DNA of 64,000 nt from Streptomyces parvus (GTDB lineage Bacteria; Actinomycetota; Actinomycetes; Streptomycetales; Streptomycetaceae), in the NCBI RefSeq assembly GCF_032121415.1, contig NZ_CP135079.1:2356001-2420000 (forward strand), read 5' to 3'. Made by a program: the position numbers and the translations under genes. This document shows, one piece after another, positions 32,094-40,653 of this stretch; position 1 is the first letter of the stretch, and each line of letters begins with the position of its first letter. The notes beneath the pieces were generated by a model. That model did no database searches. It saw nothing but the letters and a program-made list of their open reading frames with translations, and was not told the origin of the DNA.

Positions 32094-33888
32094 TTTTCAC
32101 CTTTCCATACTGGCCCGTTACGACAGCCGCCTGATTCCTCAGACTGTCCGTGTCCCGAACCCAGTATTCGCTATGGCCTTCCGAACCGCCCGTGGACATC
32201 TGATTCGCTCCGAACAGTTCATCGCTGGGGATGATGGCCACGCCCCCGCCGAACCGCCATTGGCTGCCGCCGTGGCCGAAGCGGCCCAGGTCGGGAACCG
32301 GGTCGTCCTCGGCCTCCTCATTCCATACATGCCCCTTGGGCACATCCATCTGCGACGCCTCGCCCACCTGTACACCGGGACTACCTGCGAAGACCACGTC
32401 ATCCGCGTTCAGCTCGCCCTGACGCGCCGCGGAGCCGATGAGCGTCGTGCCATACGAGTGGCCGATGACCGTGTGGTGGCCACCGGAGTCGGTGCCATTG
32501 GCCACATTGAGGCCGTCCACGAACTGGTTGAACGCCGGGGCCCCGTCATCGGCGTAGTGCCGAAAAGGCGCATCCTTGACCACGCTTTGCGGGGCGTCGT
32601 ACCCAAGCCACGTGATAGTGGAGACTTCTTTCCCTCCGGCCATCGCATCGGATTCTCGCCAGAGTTCGGTCATGCGTCCAATGTCTCCACCGATACCGCC
32701 AAGATTCGACGTGGTGCCAGGAACATAGACAGCCGTGTGAGCGGCGGTATCGGGGTTCCCGTTGGCAACGATCGCCCGGCCGTTCTTCTCTGTATCGAAA
32801 CCCAACAGGTAGGCGGGCGGCAACCCGTTCTCGCCGGTCGCGTCGAACCGCTCCTGGATGCTCTTCATGCCGTTCTGCGTCTTCGTGAGCTGCGCGAACT
32901 GCTCACCGTACTTCTCGTTCCACTTGGTCCAACTGGCGTTCTGGATGACCGCCGGATAGGTGCCGTTGGGGTTGGGGGAGTACCTCGTGGGCTCGGCGGG
33001 AATCTTGGCGAGTTCCAGTTCCACATGGGCCCTGCTCTGCGCCAGCACCATGCGGTTGGCCTCGTCGCGCGTCCCGGCGGGCAGCCCGTCCAGCGCGCCG
33101 ACCGCGGCCGAGTTCAGGGCCAGGTGGGCTGCCTGCTCCTCCGGGCTGAGCCCCTTCCACCACGACGCGTTGTCCTTCGGGGTGCCGTCCTTCGGGGGCT
33201 CCGGCAGGGAGTCGAGGTAGCTCTTGCCGGCCTCGCGGACGCCGCCCGTGTCCGACTTCACGTCCGCCCAGTCCCGGTGGGAGACCTCCAAGTCGTCGTC
33301 GGCCTTCAACGCGCGCAGTTTCGGCGCCCACTTCGTATCCGCGTCCGTCGCTTCTTCCAGGGCGTCGGCGATCCGGTTGGCGTACGCAAGTGCCTTGCCG
33401 TAATGGGGGTTCGGGTGAATGTTGGTCGCCTGGCGCTCCAGTGCGTCGGACGTCGGGCCGCCCCCCGCGCTCCCGGTGACTGTGCCGCCGTCCGCCGTCT
33501 TCTCGTCGCCGGGCTTCCTGCCCGCCGGATACGAGACGGAGCCGTTCGCGTTCACCGTGCAGCCGTCAGCCCTGGCGTCCTCCATGGCCGCTTCCAGCTT
33601 GCGCTTGGCCACCGCGATATCGAAGGCGAAGCCGTTCAACGCGGTACTCACCAGACCACACTCGGTCTGCACATAGTGGAAGTTCTTCGACAGCTTCTTG
33701 AGTTGCTCGGCTGCGGCCTCCGCCGCGTCACCCTTCACCTCGTTGCGAAGCCCGACACCGATCCGGTTGTCGATCGCGTCCTTGGCCTCGGAGGCCATGT
33801 CGCCGGTGGCCCGAAAGCCGTCCGCGGCCTCTTCGTACTCCGACGGTTTGAAGGCCTTGAGAGTCGCAAGATCCATGACCTGACTCAC
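32083..33888 (-). CDS. DUF1023 alpha/beta-hydrolase with ESX/WXG-like N-terminal helical domain
   Basis: 601 residues. Residues 1-125 are a helical hairpin region (YEEAADGFRATGDMASEAKD then AKRKLEAAMEDARADG) like WXG100/LXG targeting domains. The C-terminal ~250 residues are a DUF1023 alpha/beta-hydrolase with the nucleophile elbow VIGHSYGTTLIG, an AVYVPGTTSNLGG oxyanion-side strand and FAGSPGVQV. There is no signal peptide, which fits type VII or other non-Sec export. GTG 33888 overlaps the stop of the preceding helical gene (GTGA); ATG 33876 is an alternative. The substrate is unknown. Confidence 0.85.
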   Translation of the reverse strand: MSQVMDLATLKAFKPSEYEEAADGFRATGDMASEAKDAIDNRIGVGLRNEVKGDAAEAAAEQLKKLSKNFHYVQTECGLVSTALNGFAFDIAVAKRKLEAAMEDARADGCTVNANGSVSYPAGRKPGDEKTADGGTVTGSAGGGPTSDALERQATNIHPNPHYGKALAYANRIADALEEATDADTKWAPKLRALKADDDLEVSHRDWADVKSDTGGVREAGKSYLDSLPEPPKDGTPKDNASWWKGLSPEEQAAHLALNSAAVGALDGLPAGTRDEANRMVLAQSRAHVELELAKIPAEPTRYSPNPNGTYPAVIQNASWTKWNEKYGEQFAQLTKTQNGMKSIQERFDATGENGLPPAYLLGFDTEKNGRAIVANGNPDTAAHTAVYVPGTTSNLGGIGGDIGRMTELWRESDAMAGGKEVSTITWLGYDAPQSVVKDAPFRHYADDGAPAFNQFVDGLNVANGTDSGGHHTVIGHSYGTTLIGSAARQGELNADDVVFAGSPGVQVGEASQMDVPKGHVWNEEAEDDPVPDLGRFGHGGSQWRFGGGVAIIPSDELFGANQMSTGGSEGHSEYWVRDTDSLRNQAAVVTGQYGKVKIEE

Positions 33889-34340
33889 CTCTCCTTCGAC
33901 TGGCCGCCGACGGGCTCGGTGTCCCCGTACTTCACCTGGAGCTTCTTCAGATCCGCCAAGGCCTCCTCGTCGGACTTCGACAGATCATGGCCCGTCTTCT
34001 GCAGAAGCCCGCCCAGCGCTTCGCAGCGGCCGCGCACATCGCTCACGTATTTCTTCCAGGAGTCGTAGAGCTCCTTCTGCGCCGCCGCGCTCACGGAACC
34101 GGTCGTGTCCCCCAGACCGGCCTGCCCATCGGCCAGCTTCGTCAGCGCCTTGCCGACCCCGCCCTTGAGATCGGTGACGCCCTCGCCGACCCTCACCCAT
34201 GTCTTCCAGTTCGACTTCAGATCACCCGAAGCCGCGGCGCCTGAGTTTCCTCCGTCGGAAGGGGCCTGGTTCAGCTGCAGGCGCGTCGGCTCATTCGCCG
34301 CGACATCAGCTTTGATTTGCTCCCATTCGTCCCACGACAC
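33885..34340 (-). CDS. ESX-like helical partner of the DUF1023 hydrolase
   Basis: 151 residues, almost wholly helical and charged, starting MSWDEWEQIKADVAANEPTR, with NWKTWVRVGEG and a long C-terminal coiled-coil-like part (QKELYDSWKKYVSDVRGRCE). Paired small helical proteins of this sort precede DUF1023 hydrolases in Streptomyces and may form a WXG100-like heterodimer with the hydrolase N-terminus. GTG 34340 has GGGGAG about 9 nt upstream. First gene of a three-gene overlapping operon. Confidence 0.75.
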   Translation of the reverse strand: MSWDEWEQIKADVAANEPTRLQLNQAPSDGGNSGAAASGDLKSNWKTWVRVGEGVTDLKGGVGKALTKLADGQAGLGDTTGSVSAAAQKELYDSWKKYVSDVRGRCEALGGLLQKTGHDLSKSDEEALADLKKLQVKYGDTEPVGGQSKER

Positions 34341-34539
34341 CGTAAGTTTCTCCCCGTTTCCCCTGACATCCCCGTTCCCGTGGCCCCGTTCCAGGGCTCC
34401 TCGGGTCGAGAGGCCATGGTCTCCGGCCTCTGCGGGCTAAATCAAATTCGTGCTCTGTGCTCCGTGGATCGTGGGGGGCCCGGAACCCGCCTCCCCTGGT
34501 CGTTCGTCCTGGGGAACGGGGTCGAGCGGATGGGAAGAC

Positions 34540-35514
34540 ATGGTGGAGCGGGCAGAGCCTGGCGGGATACCGGTGGTGCCTGGTGGGGGGAAACGGCGGC
34601 GGGGGTGGGTCGTCGCCGGGGTTGCCGTCGTTCTGGGTGGGGTACTGGGGTTCCATCGCCTGGTGCCCAACTGGCCCGGGAGAGTGGGAAGTCTGCTGGA
34701 GTCCTTCCTGCCCTGGAGTGGTGTCCTCGTTGTCGTGCTGCTGGTCGTCGCCCTCGTGCGGCGGTCCGCCCTTGCCCTGGTCGCTCTGCTGCTGCCGGTG
34801 GGCGTGTGGGTGGACACCTTCGGCGGGTTGCTCCTGCCCGGCGAGGAGAGCGGCGGGCGGGAGCTCGTCGTCGTGCAGCACAACGTCAGCGACGAGAACC
34901 GTGATCCTGCGGGAACCGCCCGGGCGCTGAGTGAGGCGGGGGCCGATCTCGTTGCGCTGGAGGAGCTCGTGGATCCGCAGGTGGCTGCGTACGAGAAGGC
35001 CCTCGCCGCCGACTATCCCCATCACGTCGTCCGGGGCACCGTCGGGCTCTGGTCCAGACACCCGCTCAGCGGTGAGCAGGTGGTGGACATCAGGCCCCCG
35101 AGCGTTGAGGAGGGGTGGAGCCGGGGTGTGCGTGCCGTGGTCCACTCCCCGCACGGCGACGTCGCCGCGTACGTCGCCCATCTGCCCTCCGTCCGGGTGG
35201 GGGTGGGCGGGCTCGCCTCCTCGCGGAGAGACGAGAGCGCCGCGCTGCTGGGGCGCGCCATCGCGGCCGAGAGCGTCGAGCCGCTGATTCTGCTCGGGGA
35301 TCTCAACGGGGTCGTGGAGGACCGGGGGTTGAGGCCTCTCACCTCACAGCTGGACGTCGCCGAGAGCGGGTTCGCCTTCAGCTTCCCCGCCGCCTTCCCC
35401 CTGGCCCGGATCGACCAGGTCATGGCCCGCTCCGCCACCGTGGGCCGCATAAGCACCCTGCCCGCCACCGGTAGCGACCATCTGCCCGTCGTCGCCCGCG
35501 TCACCCTGCGGTGA
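34540..35514 (+). CDS. Membrane-anchored endonuclease/exonuclease/phosphatase-family protein
   Basis: 324 residues. Two or three N-terminal membrane helices (GWVVAGVAVVLGGVLGFH, GVLVVVLLVVALV, ALALVALLLPVGVWVDTF) place the C-terminal domain outside the cell. The EEP catalytic set is present: VVQHNVSDEN (Asn), LVALEELVD (metal-binding Glu), LILLGDLNGV (Asp/Asn) and ATGSDHLPVVA (Asp-His). Family members cleave phosphodiesters or phosphomonoesters; this membrane topology is common in actinobacteria, with unknown substrate. Upstream in-frame codons to 34450 could extend it, but the start at 34540 leads directly into the membrane part. Confidence 0.85.
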   Translation: MVERAEPGGIPVVPGGGKRRRGWVVAGVAVVLGGVLGFHRLVPNWPGRVGSLLESFLPWSGVLVVVLLVVALVRRSALALVALLLPVGVWVDTFGGLLLPGEESGGRELVVVQHNVSDENRDPAGTARALSEAGADLVALEELVDPQVAAYEKALAADYPHHVVRGTVGLWSRHPLSGEQVVDIRPPSVEEGWSRGVRAVVHSPHGDVAAYVAHLPSVRVGVGGLASSRRDESAALLGRAIAAESVEPLILLGDLNGVVEDRGLRPLTSQLDVAESGFAFSFPAAFPLARIDQVMARSATVGRISTLPATGSDHLPVVARVTLR

Positions 35515-35742
35515 GAAGCCGGCCCGCAGCGCGTCGGCCTTCCGTACGGCCGCCACTCGTTGCCGCCAGGTCATGGCCTCGGGGAACTCGTACGTGTCCG
35601 TGTCGTCCATCCAGCTCGCGTACGCCGTCGCCCCGCGGCAGTCCGCGCACTCCGGCCCGTCGCCCAGCGGGCGGAAGACATGGTCCTCCCCCGGGGCCGC
35701 GCCCCCGATCAGCTCACTGACCGGGGGCGACGGGGGCGGCAC
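35344..35742 (-). CDS. Possible small protein overlapping the EEP gene antisense
   Basis: The N-terminal 75 residues look protein-like: SELIGGAAPGEDHVFRPLGD, then ECADCRGATAYASWMDDTDT with a CxxC pair, then MTWRQRVAAVRKADALRAGF. The last ~55 residues are a Gly-rich shadow of the EEP gene on the other strand. Either the gene truly overlaps its convergent neighbour by 171 bp or its original stop has been lost. GTG start; weak RBS. Unknown function. Confidence 0.4.
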   Translation of the reverse strand: MPPPSPPVSELIGGAAPGEDHVFRPLGDGPECADCRGATAYASWMDDTDTYEFPEAMTWRQRVAAVRKADALRAGFSPQGDAGDDGQMVATGGGQGAYAAHGGGAGHDLVDPGQGEGGGEAEGEPALGDVQL

Positions 35743-36179
35743 CCACCAGGACCACCGAGCATTTCTGGATCAGGCGATGGCGCAGGAAGCCGACCGCCGC
35801 CGAGCGGACCCCGCCCTCCGGTGGATCGGCCAGGAGCGCCTGGCGCCCGCGATGCCGCCGGTTCTGCTCACGCTGTGTGCCCACGTGTCCGGTTACGGGA
35901 CCACGGCCGCCCGGTGGGCGCGGAACAGTTCGACCACCGCTGTCCGTCGTGTCGTTCCCGAGCCAGGACGTCGCCGACTACGCGCGGGAGGAATTCACCG
36001 AGCTGAAGGCGGCGCAGGGCCGGTTGTTGGGGCCGCGGCCCGCCGCTTGAGGCCCTCCACGTCTTGTACACGCTCTCATCACAATTCCGCTTCGCTTCCG
36101 GCATGCCCCTGATGTGCGCCCGTACGCGCTGCGAGCATCAGCTGCTCCACCGCACCGCGTTCGGCCTTGGGGGCGACAC
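35743..36179. other. Region without an intact gene
   Basis: Plus-strand frames contain gene-like scraps (FLDQAMAQEADRRRAD; SFPSQDVADYAREEFTELKA with a stop near 36047) that do not join. They suggest decay of a small gene. The right end must hold the promoter of the lipoprotein gene at 36180. Confidence 0.35.
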
Positions 36180-36656
36180 ATGCAGACGAGGAAGCAGTCA
36201 CGACGGTCCTTGCGCGGAGCCCTCCGGATGCGGATACCGTTGGGAGCGGGCGCGCTGGCACTGGTCCTGACGGGGTGCGGGGGCGACGGCGGTGGTACGG
36301 ACGGCCAGGGCGGGAAGGGCGCCGTCGAACGGGAGTTGGCACTCATGGACGACCAGGCGCGCGTGGACGCGGGCGACAGCCTTGACGTGGACGTCCTCGA
36401 CAACGACTCCATCACCCTGGAGAGCAACGACCGAGCGGGACTGCTCGACGCCTACGACCCCGCCGAACTGACCCTGACCGTCGACACCGAGCCCGGCCAC
36501 GGTTCCGCATCGGTGTCCGGGGCCACGGTGACGTACACCGCCAGGGACGGGTACGCCGGCGAGGACGAGCTGACGTACGAGGTCCGCGTGAAGGGCACCG
36601 AGGTTCCCCCCGCGACCGCCGTCGTCCGCATCACCGTTTACGCGCCCGCGCCCTGA
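36180..36656 (+). CDS. Small lipoprotein with a cadherin/Ig-like (VCBS-type) domain
   Basis: 158 residues. Basic start MQTRKQSRRSLRG, hydrophobic core and lipobox ALVLTGC, then a Gly-rich linker. The single beta-sandwich domain has DSLDVDVLDNDS and VTYTARDGYAGEDELTYEV, the pattern of tandem-95/VCBS-like repeats that bind calcium in adhesins. It would sit on the outer membrane face. ATG 36180 follows a GGGGG stretch 7 nt upstream; an ATG at 36114 would put an unusual extension before the signal peptide. Confidence 0.78.
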   Translation: MQTRKQSRRSLRGALRMRIPLGAGALALVLTGCGGDGGGTDGQGGKGAVERELALMDDQARVDAGDSLDVDVLDNDSITLESNDRAGLLDAYDPAELTLTVDTEPGHGSASVSGATVTYTARDGYAGEDELTYEVRVKGTEVPPATAVVRITVYAPAP

Positions 36657-36696
36657 CCGCAGTCACGACGCCGTACGGGCCGATCCTCCGGGGCCG

Positions 36697-38214
36697 TCAC
36701 GCCGCCTCCTCCTGCTCCCGCCGCCCGCCGCCGCGTCGCCGGGCGGTCAGCGCCAGGTGCGTCGCCAGCCCCAGGGCCAGGCCCCAGCACGCGGACCCGA
36801 CGCCGCCGAGGGTGACGCCGGAGGCCGTGGCGAGGAAGGTGACCACCGCCGCGTCGCGGCCCTGTCCGTCCGCCACCGCCTGGGCGAGGCTGGTGGAGAA
36901 CGTGGCGAGCAGGGCCACCCCCGCGACGACGGCGATGAGTTCGGGCGGCAGCGCTGTGAACAGCCCCACGAGCGCGGCCCCGCAGACGCCCGCCAGCAGA
37001 TAGAAGACGCCGCACGCCACACCGGCAACATAGCGGCGTCGCGGGTCGCGGTGAGCTTCTTCGCCGGTGCTGATGGCGGCGGTGATCGCCGCCAGGTTGA
37101 CGGCGTGGCCGCCCAGCGGCGCGAGCGCCGTGGAGGCCAGCCCGGTGGCCGTGATCAGCAGCCGGTCGTCCGGACGGTAGCCGCAGGCGGCCAGCACGGC
37201 GAGGCCGGGCGCGTTCTGCGAGGCCATCGTCACCACGGCGAGCGGCACGGCCAGGCCCAGCAGCGCCGAACCGCTGAACTGCGGTGGCGTGAGGACGGGG
37301 AGGGTCAGCCCGATGTCCACGGACGGAGCATGGATGCCCGGGACGACGGCGGTGACGAGCACGGCCGCGAGCAGGGCCCACGCCACCGCGTATCTCGGTG
37401 ATCGCTGTTTGACGGCCAGGTACGTGGCGAGCGCGACCAGCACTGCGGCCGGCGCACCGTCCAGCGCCGAGAACAGGCCGACGCCGAAGGAGAACAGCAC
37501 GCCCGCCAGCATGGCCGCCACGATTCCGGGCGGTACCCGGCGCATGGCCTTCCCGAAGACGCCCGTCAGACCGACCAGCGCCATGAGGAGACCGCTGACC
37601 AGGAAGGCACCGACCGCTTCGGGATACGAGTAGTCCCCGAGGCTGCCGACGAGGACGGCGGCGCCCGGCGTCGAGAACGCGGTGATCACCGGAATCCGGG
37701 TCCACCAGCTGAGCACGGCACACGTGACGCCGCTGCCCACGCATGCCGCCCACACCCACGACGCGGTCTGCTCATCGGTGAGGTGGCCGGCGGCCGCTGC
37801 CGCCAGGACCACGAGAAGGGGGCCGGAGCACGAGACCACGACGGTGATCAGGCCCGCGAGGACGGCGGAGAGCGAGGCGTCCGCCAGGAGCCCGCGCCGC
37901 TCGGAGGGCGTGGGCTGCCCGGGGGGTGTGGGTTGCCCGGGGGGTGTGGGTTGCCCAGGGCGTCTGGGCTGCCCGGGGGGTGTGGGTTGCCCAGGGCGTC
38001 TGGGCTGCCCGGGGGGTGTGGGCTGCCCGGGGGGTGTGGGTTGCCCAGGGCGTCTGGGCTGCCCGGGGGGTGTGGGCTCATTGGCCGCCCGCCCTTCAGC
38101 CGTCGGTCCCTCCGCCGTCGGCCCTTCGGCCGGGGTCCTCTCGGTCCAGCCCCCCGTATCCGGCCCGGACGCCTCGTCCGTGTCGTTCTCGGCGCCCTGT
38201 TCGGCCGTGGCCAT
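36697..38214 (-). CDS. BenE/NCS2-like transporter with repetitive N-terminus
   Basis: 505 residues. After a ~110-residue soluble tail containing nine hexapeptide repeats (PTPPGQ or PRRPGQ), a BenE-type transporter begins with about 12 hydrophobic segments, among them SAVLAGLITVVVSCSGPLLV, IPVITAFSTPGAAVLVGSLG and LAVVTMASQNAPGLAVLAAC. The FSTPGAA and SQNAPGLAVL stretches are family hallmarks. BenE proteins take up benzoate or related aromatic acids with protons. Last gene of the five-gene minus-strand block, 34 bp after the aminotransferase, so it may import a substrate or export an acid product of that pathway. Confidence 0.87.
   Translation of the reverse strand: MATAEQGAENDTDEASGPDTGGWTERTPAEGPTAEGPTAEGRAANEPTPPGQPRRPGQPTPPGQPTPPGQPRRPGQPTPPGQPRRPGQPTPPGQPTPPGQPTPSERRGLLADASLSAVLAGLITVVVSCSGPLLVVLAAAAAGHLTDEQTASWVWAACVGSGVTCAVLSWWTRIPVITAFSTPGAAVLVGSLGDYSYPEAVGAFLVSGLLMALVGLTGVFGKAMRRVPPGIVAAMLAGVLFSFGVGLFSALDGAPAAVLVALATYLAVKQRSPRYAVAWALLAAVLVTAVVPGIHAPSVDIGLTLPVLTPPQFSGSALLGLAVPLAVVTMASQNAPGLAVLAACGYRPDDRLLITATGLASTALAPLGGHAVNLAAITAAISTGEEAHRDPRRRYVAGVACGVFYLLAGVCGAALVGLFTALPPELIAVVAGVALLATFSTSLAQAVADGQGRDAAVVTFLATASGVTLGGVGSACWGLALGLATHLALTARRRGGGRREQEEAA
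37915..38076 (-). repeat. 18-bp coding minisatellite in the BenE-like gene
   Basis: Nine head-to-tail 18-bp units encode PTPPGQ or PRRPGQ at residues 47-100. The two unit types alternate irregularly, and copies of the same type are almost identical at DNA level, a sign of recent expansion by slippage or unequal crossing-over. Confidence 0.88.
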
Positions 38215-38248
38215 CGTGTCCCTTCCCCCTCGTCCGTCCCTCCCGCTT

Positions 38249-39400
38249 CTACTCCGCCCGCTGTGCCACCGAGGCCAGCCGCGTCACGCCCTCGGCGAAC
38301 TCCTCGTCGCTCAGGGCCTGGAACGGCAGCCGGAGGAACACCGTTCCGGACGGTGGGGCCGAGTCCGCCGGGTAGAACGCCGAGCCATGGGTGAGGGCGA
38401 CGCCCTCGGCGGCCGCCGCCGCGAGGAACCTCTCCTCCGTGGTCCGTACCGGAAGATGCACGCTGATGTAGTAGCCGCCCTCGGGCACGCACAGCGCGAC
38501 TTCGCCGAGCGCCTTCCGCACCGCCTCGACCGCCGTGTCGTGCCGCGGCCGCAGCAGTTTCCTGACCTCGTCGATGTTGCGCCGGACCAGGCCGCTCGCG
38601 AAGGCCCGTGCGGCGACCGCCTGGAGCAGAGGGGCCGGCGAGAGGTACGTACTCTCCGCGAGCGCCGCCAGGGCACGCGGCGTACCGGGCGGGCCGATCA
38701 CATAGCCGACCCGCAGCCCCGGGCTGAGGATCTTGCTCAGCGAACCGATGGTCAGCACCCGGGCGTCGTCGACGGCGTCCGCGAGCTCGCCGAGGAGCGT
38801 GGGGGCCGTGCCCGCGAAGCGGAGTTCCCGGTACGGGATGTCCTCCAGGATCGTGAAGCCGAACTCGGCGGACAGCCGGACGAGTTCGCGCCGCTTCTCC
38901 TCGCTCGTCGTGACCCCGCCGGGGTTCTGGAAGTCCGGGATCAGATAGACGAACGCGGGTACGTCCCTGCGCAGGCGCTCCCGCAGGACGTCCAGGTCGA
39001 GGCCGTCCCCCCTCAGGGGTATCCCGGAGACCTGCGCCCCGTGCCGCTCGAAGATCTGGACCGCACGGTCGTACGTCGGCGCCTCCGCGAGCACCTTCTT
39101 GCGGGGTGCGTCCTTGAGGAGGTGCGCGGCGAGCAGGTCGAGGGCCTGGAGGGAGCCGTTGGTGACGAAGATCCGGTCGGGGTCGACCGAGTGGAACGCC
39201 CCCAGCTGGTCGCGGAGTTCGCGGTCTCCGGTGTGGCGGCCGATGGGCGCGTACTGGAAGACGCGGTCCGGTTCGGCGGAGAGGACCGACCCGGTCAGCT
39301 CGGCGATGCCGGCGGACGGGATCGCTTCGAGCGGAGGGATCCCCCGCGAGAAGTGGACGGTCGGAGAGGTCACAGCGTCCTTGGAGTTCGGGGAAGTCAC
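38249..39400 (-). CDS. PLP-dependent aminotransferase (fold type I, 2-aminoadipate-transaminase-like)
   Basis: 383 residues. The core includes FVTNGSLQALDLLA (cofactor phosphate loop), PDFQNPGG (substrate/cofactor Asn), LEDIPYREL (the Asp that pairs with the pyridine N and Tyr), and the Schiff-base Lys in IGSLSKILSPGLRVGYV, with the C-terminal FLRLPF Arg that binds the substrate carboxylate. It is like MocR-type aminotransferase domains but has no HTH. ATG 39400. It is 75 bp after the FMN oxidase gene, so a 2-hydroxyacid to 2-oxoacid to amino acid route (or the reverse) is plausible. Confidence 0.9.
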   Translation of the reverse strand: MTSPNSKDAVTSPTVHFSRGIPPLEAIPSAGIAELTGSVLSAEPDRVFQYAPIGRHTGDRELRDQLGAFHSVDPDRIFVTNGSLQALDLLAAHLLKDAPRKKVLAEAPTYDRAVQIFERHGAQVSGIPLRGDGLDLDVLRERLRRDVPAFVYLIPDFQNPGGVTTSEEKRRELVRLSAEFGFTILEDIPYRELRFAGTAPTLLGELADAVDDARVLTIGSLSKILSPGLRVGYVIGPPGTPRALAALAESTYLSPAPLLQAVAARAFASGLVRRNIDEVRKLLRPRHDTAVEAVRKALGEVALCVPEGGYYISVHLPVRTTEERFLAAAAAEGVALTHGSAFYPADSAPPSGTVFLRLPFQALSDEEFAEGVTRLASVAQRAE

Positions 39401-39475
39401 AGAGGTCTCCTGGAGAAGGAACCGAGGGGAGAGGGAGAGGGCGGGGGCCTGGGGGTGCGACGGCTTGCGGGTGGA

Positions 39476-40573
39476 TCAGGGGGCGCCCGCGCGCGTGGCC
39501 CCGTGCGCGCTGACGGCGAAATCGGGGCCGATGTCGGCGACGGAGTCCGCGCCGAGCTGGAGCAGCGTGTCCTCGATCTCGTACCGGAGAAGGTCGAGGA
39601 CCGCCTCCACACCCTGCTGTCCGGCCAGGCCGAGGCCCCAGAGGTAGGGGCGGCCGATGCACACCGCGTCCGCGCCGTACGCGAGGGCCTTGACGACGTG
39701 GACGCCGGAGCGGATGCCGCCGTCCATGAGGACCAGACCGCGGCCGGCGACCGCGGCCGCCACCTGCTCCAGGGCGACCAGGCTGGGCACCGCGCCGTCG
39801 AGCTGGCGGCCTCCGTGGTTGGAGACGATGACGCCGTCCGCGCCCAGGGCCACGCAGCGTTCGGCGTCCTCGGCCCGTAGGACGCCCTTGACCACGATCG
39901 GCAGCCGGGTGCGGGACCGTATCCATTCCAGGTCGTCCCAGGTCAACGGCAGGCGTTCGATCCGGGCACCGTCCGGAATGTCGCCGGTGAGCACGCCCAG
40001 TGAGCGCAGATTGCCGAAGTCGACGTGCCCCGGGGTGCGGAAGCCCGCCCGTCGGGTGCCGGTACGGCGGGCCGCGTAGCTGGCGTCGACCGTGACCACG
40101 AGCGCGGTCGCGCCGGCGTTCTCCGCCAGGGCGATCGTCGCGTCGACGTCGTCGCGGGAGCGGTAGGCGTAGAGCTGGAACCAGCTGTCGCTGCCGACCG
40201 CACCGGTCACGTCGGAGAAGGCGTAGTGGCTGTCGGTGCTGACGATCGACACGGTGCCCGCGGACTCGGCCGCACGGGCGGTCGCGATCTCGGCGTCCTC
40301 GTGGAGGAGGCGCTGGGGGCTGGTCGGGGCGAGCAGGACGGGCAGGGCGAGCCGCTGCCCGAGCACGGTCACGGACGTGTCGGGTTTCGCGCCCGTGCCG
40401 CCGAGGGCCCGGGGGCGCAACCAGACCTGGTCGAAGGCCTCCGTGTTGGCACGGACCGTGAGCTGTGTGTCGGCACCGCCCGCCACGTACGCCCAGGAAG
40501 CGGCGTCGAGCAGGGCCTCCGCAGCCTGTTCGTAATCGGTCAGGGTCAACAGCCCGGATAATTCCCTTGCCAT
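39476..40573 (-). CDS. FMN-dependent 2-hydroxyacid oxidase
   Basis: 365-residue TIM-barrel flavoenzyme of the glycolate/lactate/mandelate oxidase family. Seen are SWAYVAGGADTQLTVRANTE at the N-terminus, PVLLAPTSPQRLLHEDAE, WFQLYAYRSRD, LPIVVKGVLRAEDA (the Lys that stabilises reduced FMN), the catalytic His/Arg segment VSNHGGRQLDG, and LMDGGIRSGVHVVKALAYGA (FMN phosphate). It oxidises an L-2-hydroxyacid to the 2-oxoacid, giving H2O2. Hydroxymandelate oxidase of hydroxyphenylglycine pathways belongs to this family, but the partner synthase of that route is not in the window. ATG 40573 with GGAAGAGG upstream. Confidence 0.9.
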   Translation of the reverse strand: MARELSGLLTLTDYEQAAEALLDAASWAYVAGGADTQLTVRANTEAFDQVWLRPRALGGTGAKPDTSVTVLGQRLALPVLLAPTSPQRLLHEDAEIATARAAESAGTVSIVSTDSHYAFSDVTGAVGSDSWFQLYAYRSRDDVDATIALAENAGATALVVTVDASYAARRTGTRRAGFRTPGHVDFGNLRSLGVLTGDIPDGARIERLPLTWDDLEWIRSRTRLPIVVKGVLRAEDAERCVALGADGVIVSNHGGRQLDGAVPSLVALEQVAAAVAGRGLVLMDGGIRSGVHVVKALAYGADAVCIGRPYLWGLGLAGQQGVEAVLDLLRYEIEDTLLQLGADSVADIGPDFAVSAHGATRAGAP

Positions 40574-40653
40574 GGAACCTCTTCCGTCGTCGGATGAATT
40601 CCCTGGGCGCCTGTCGGCTCGTCGAGTGAACCGGCCGTCAATGGACTGGGCCG

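Noticed and set aside
37911..38076. CRISPR-like array
   Set aside because: The 18-bp units are contiguous with no spacers and lie in frame within a transporter gene.
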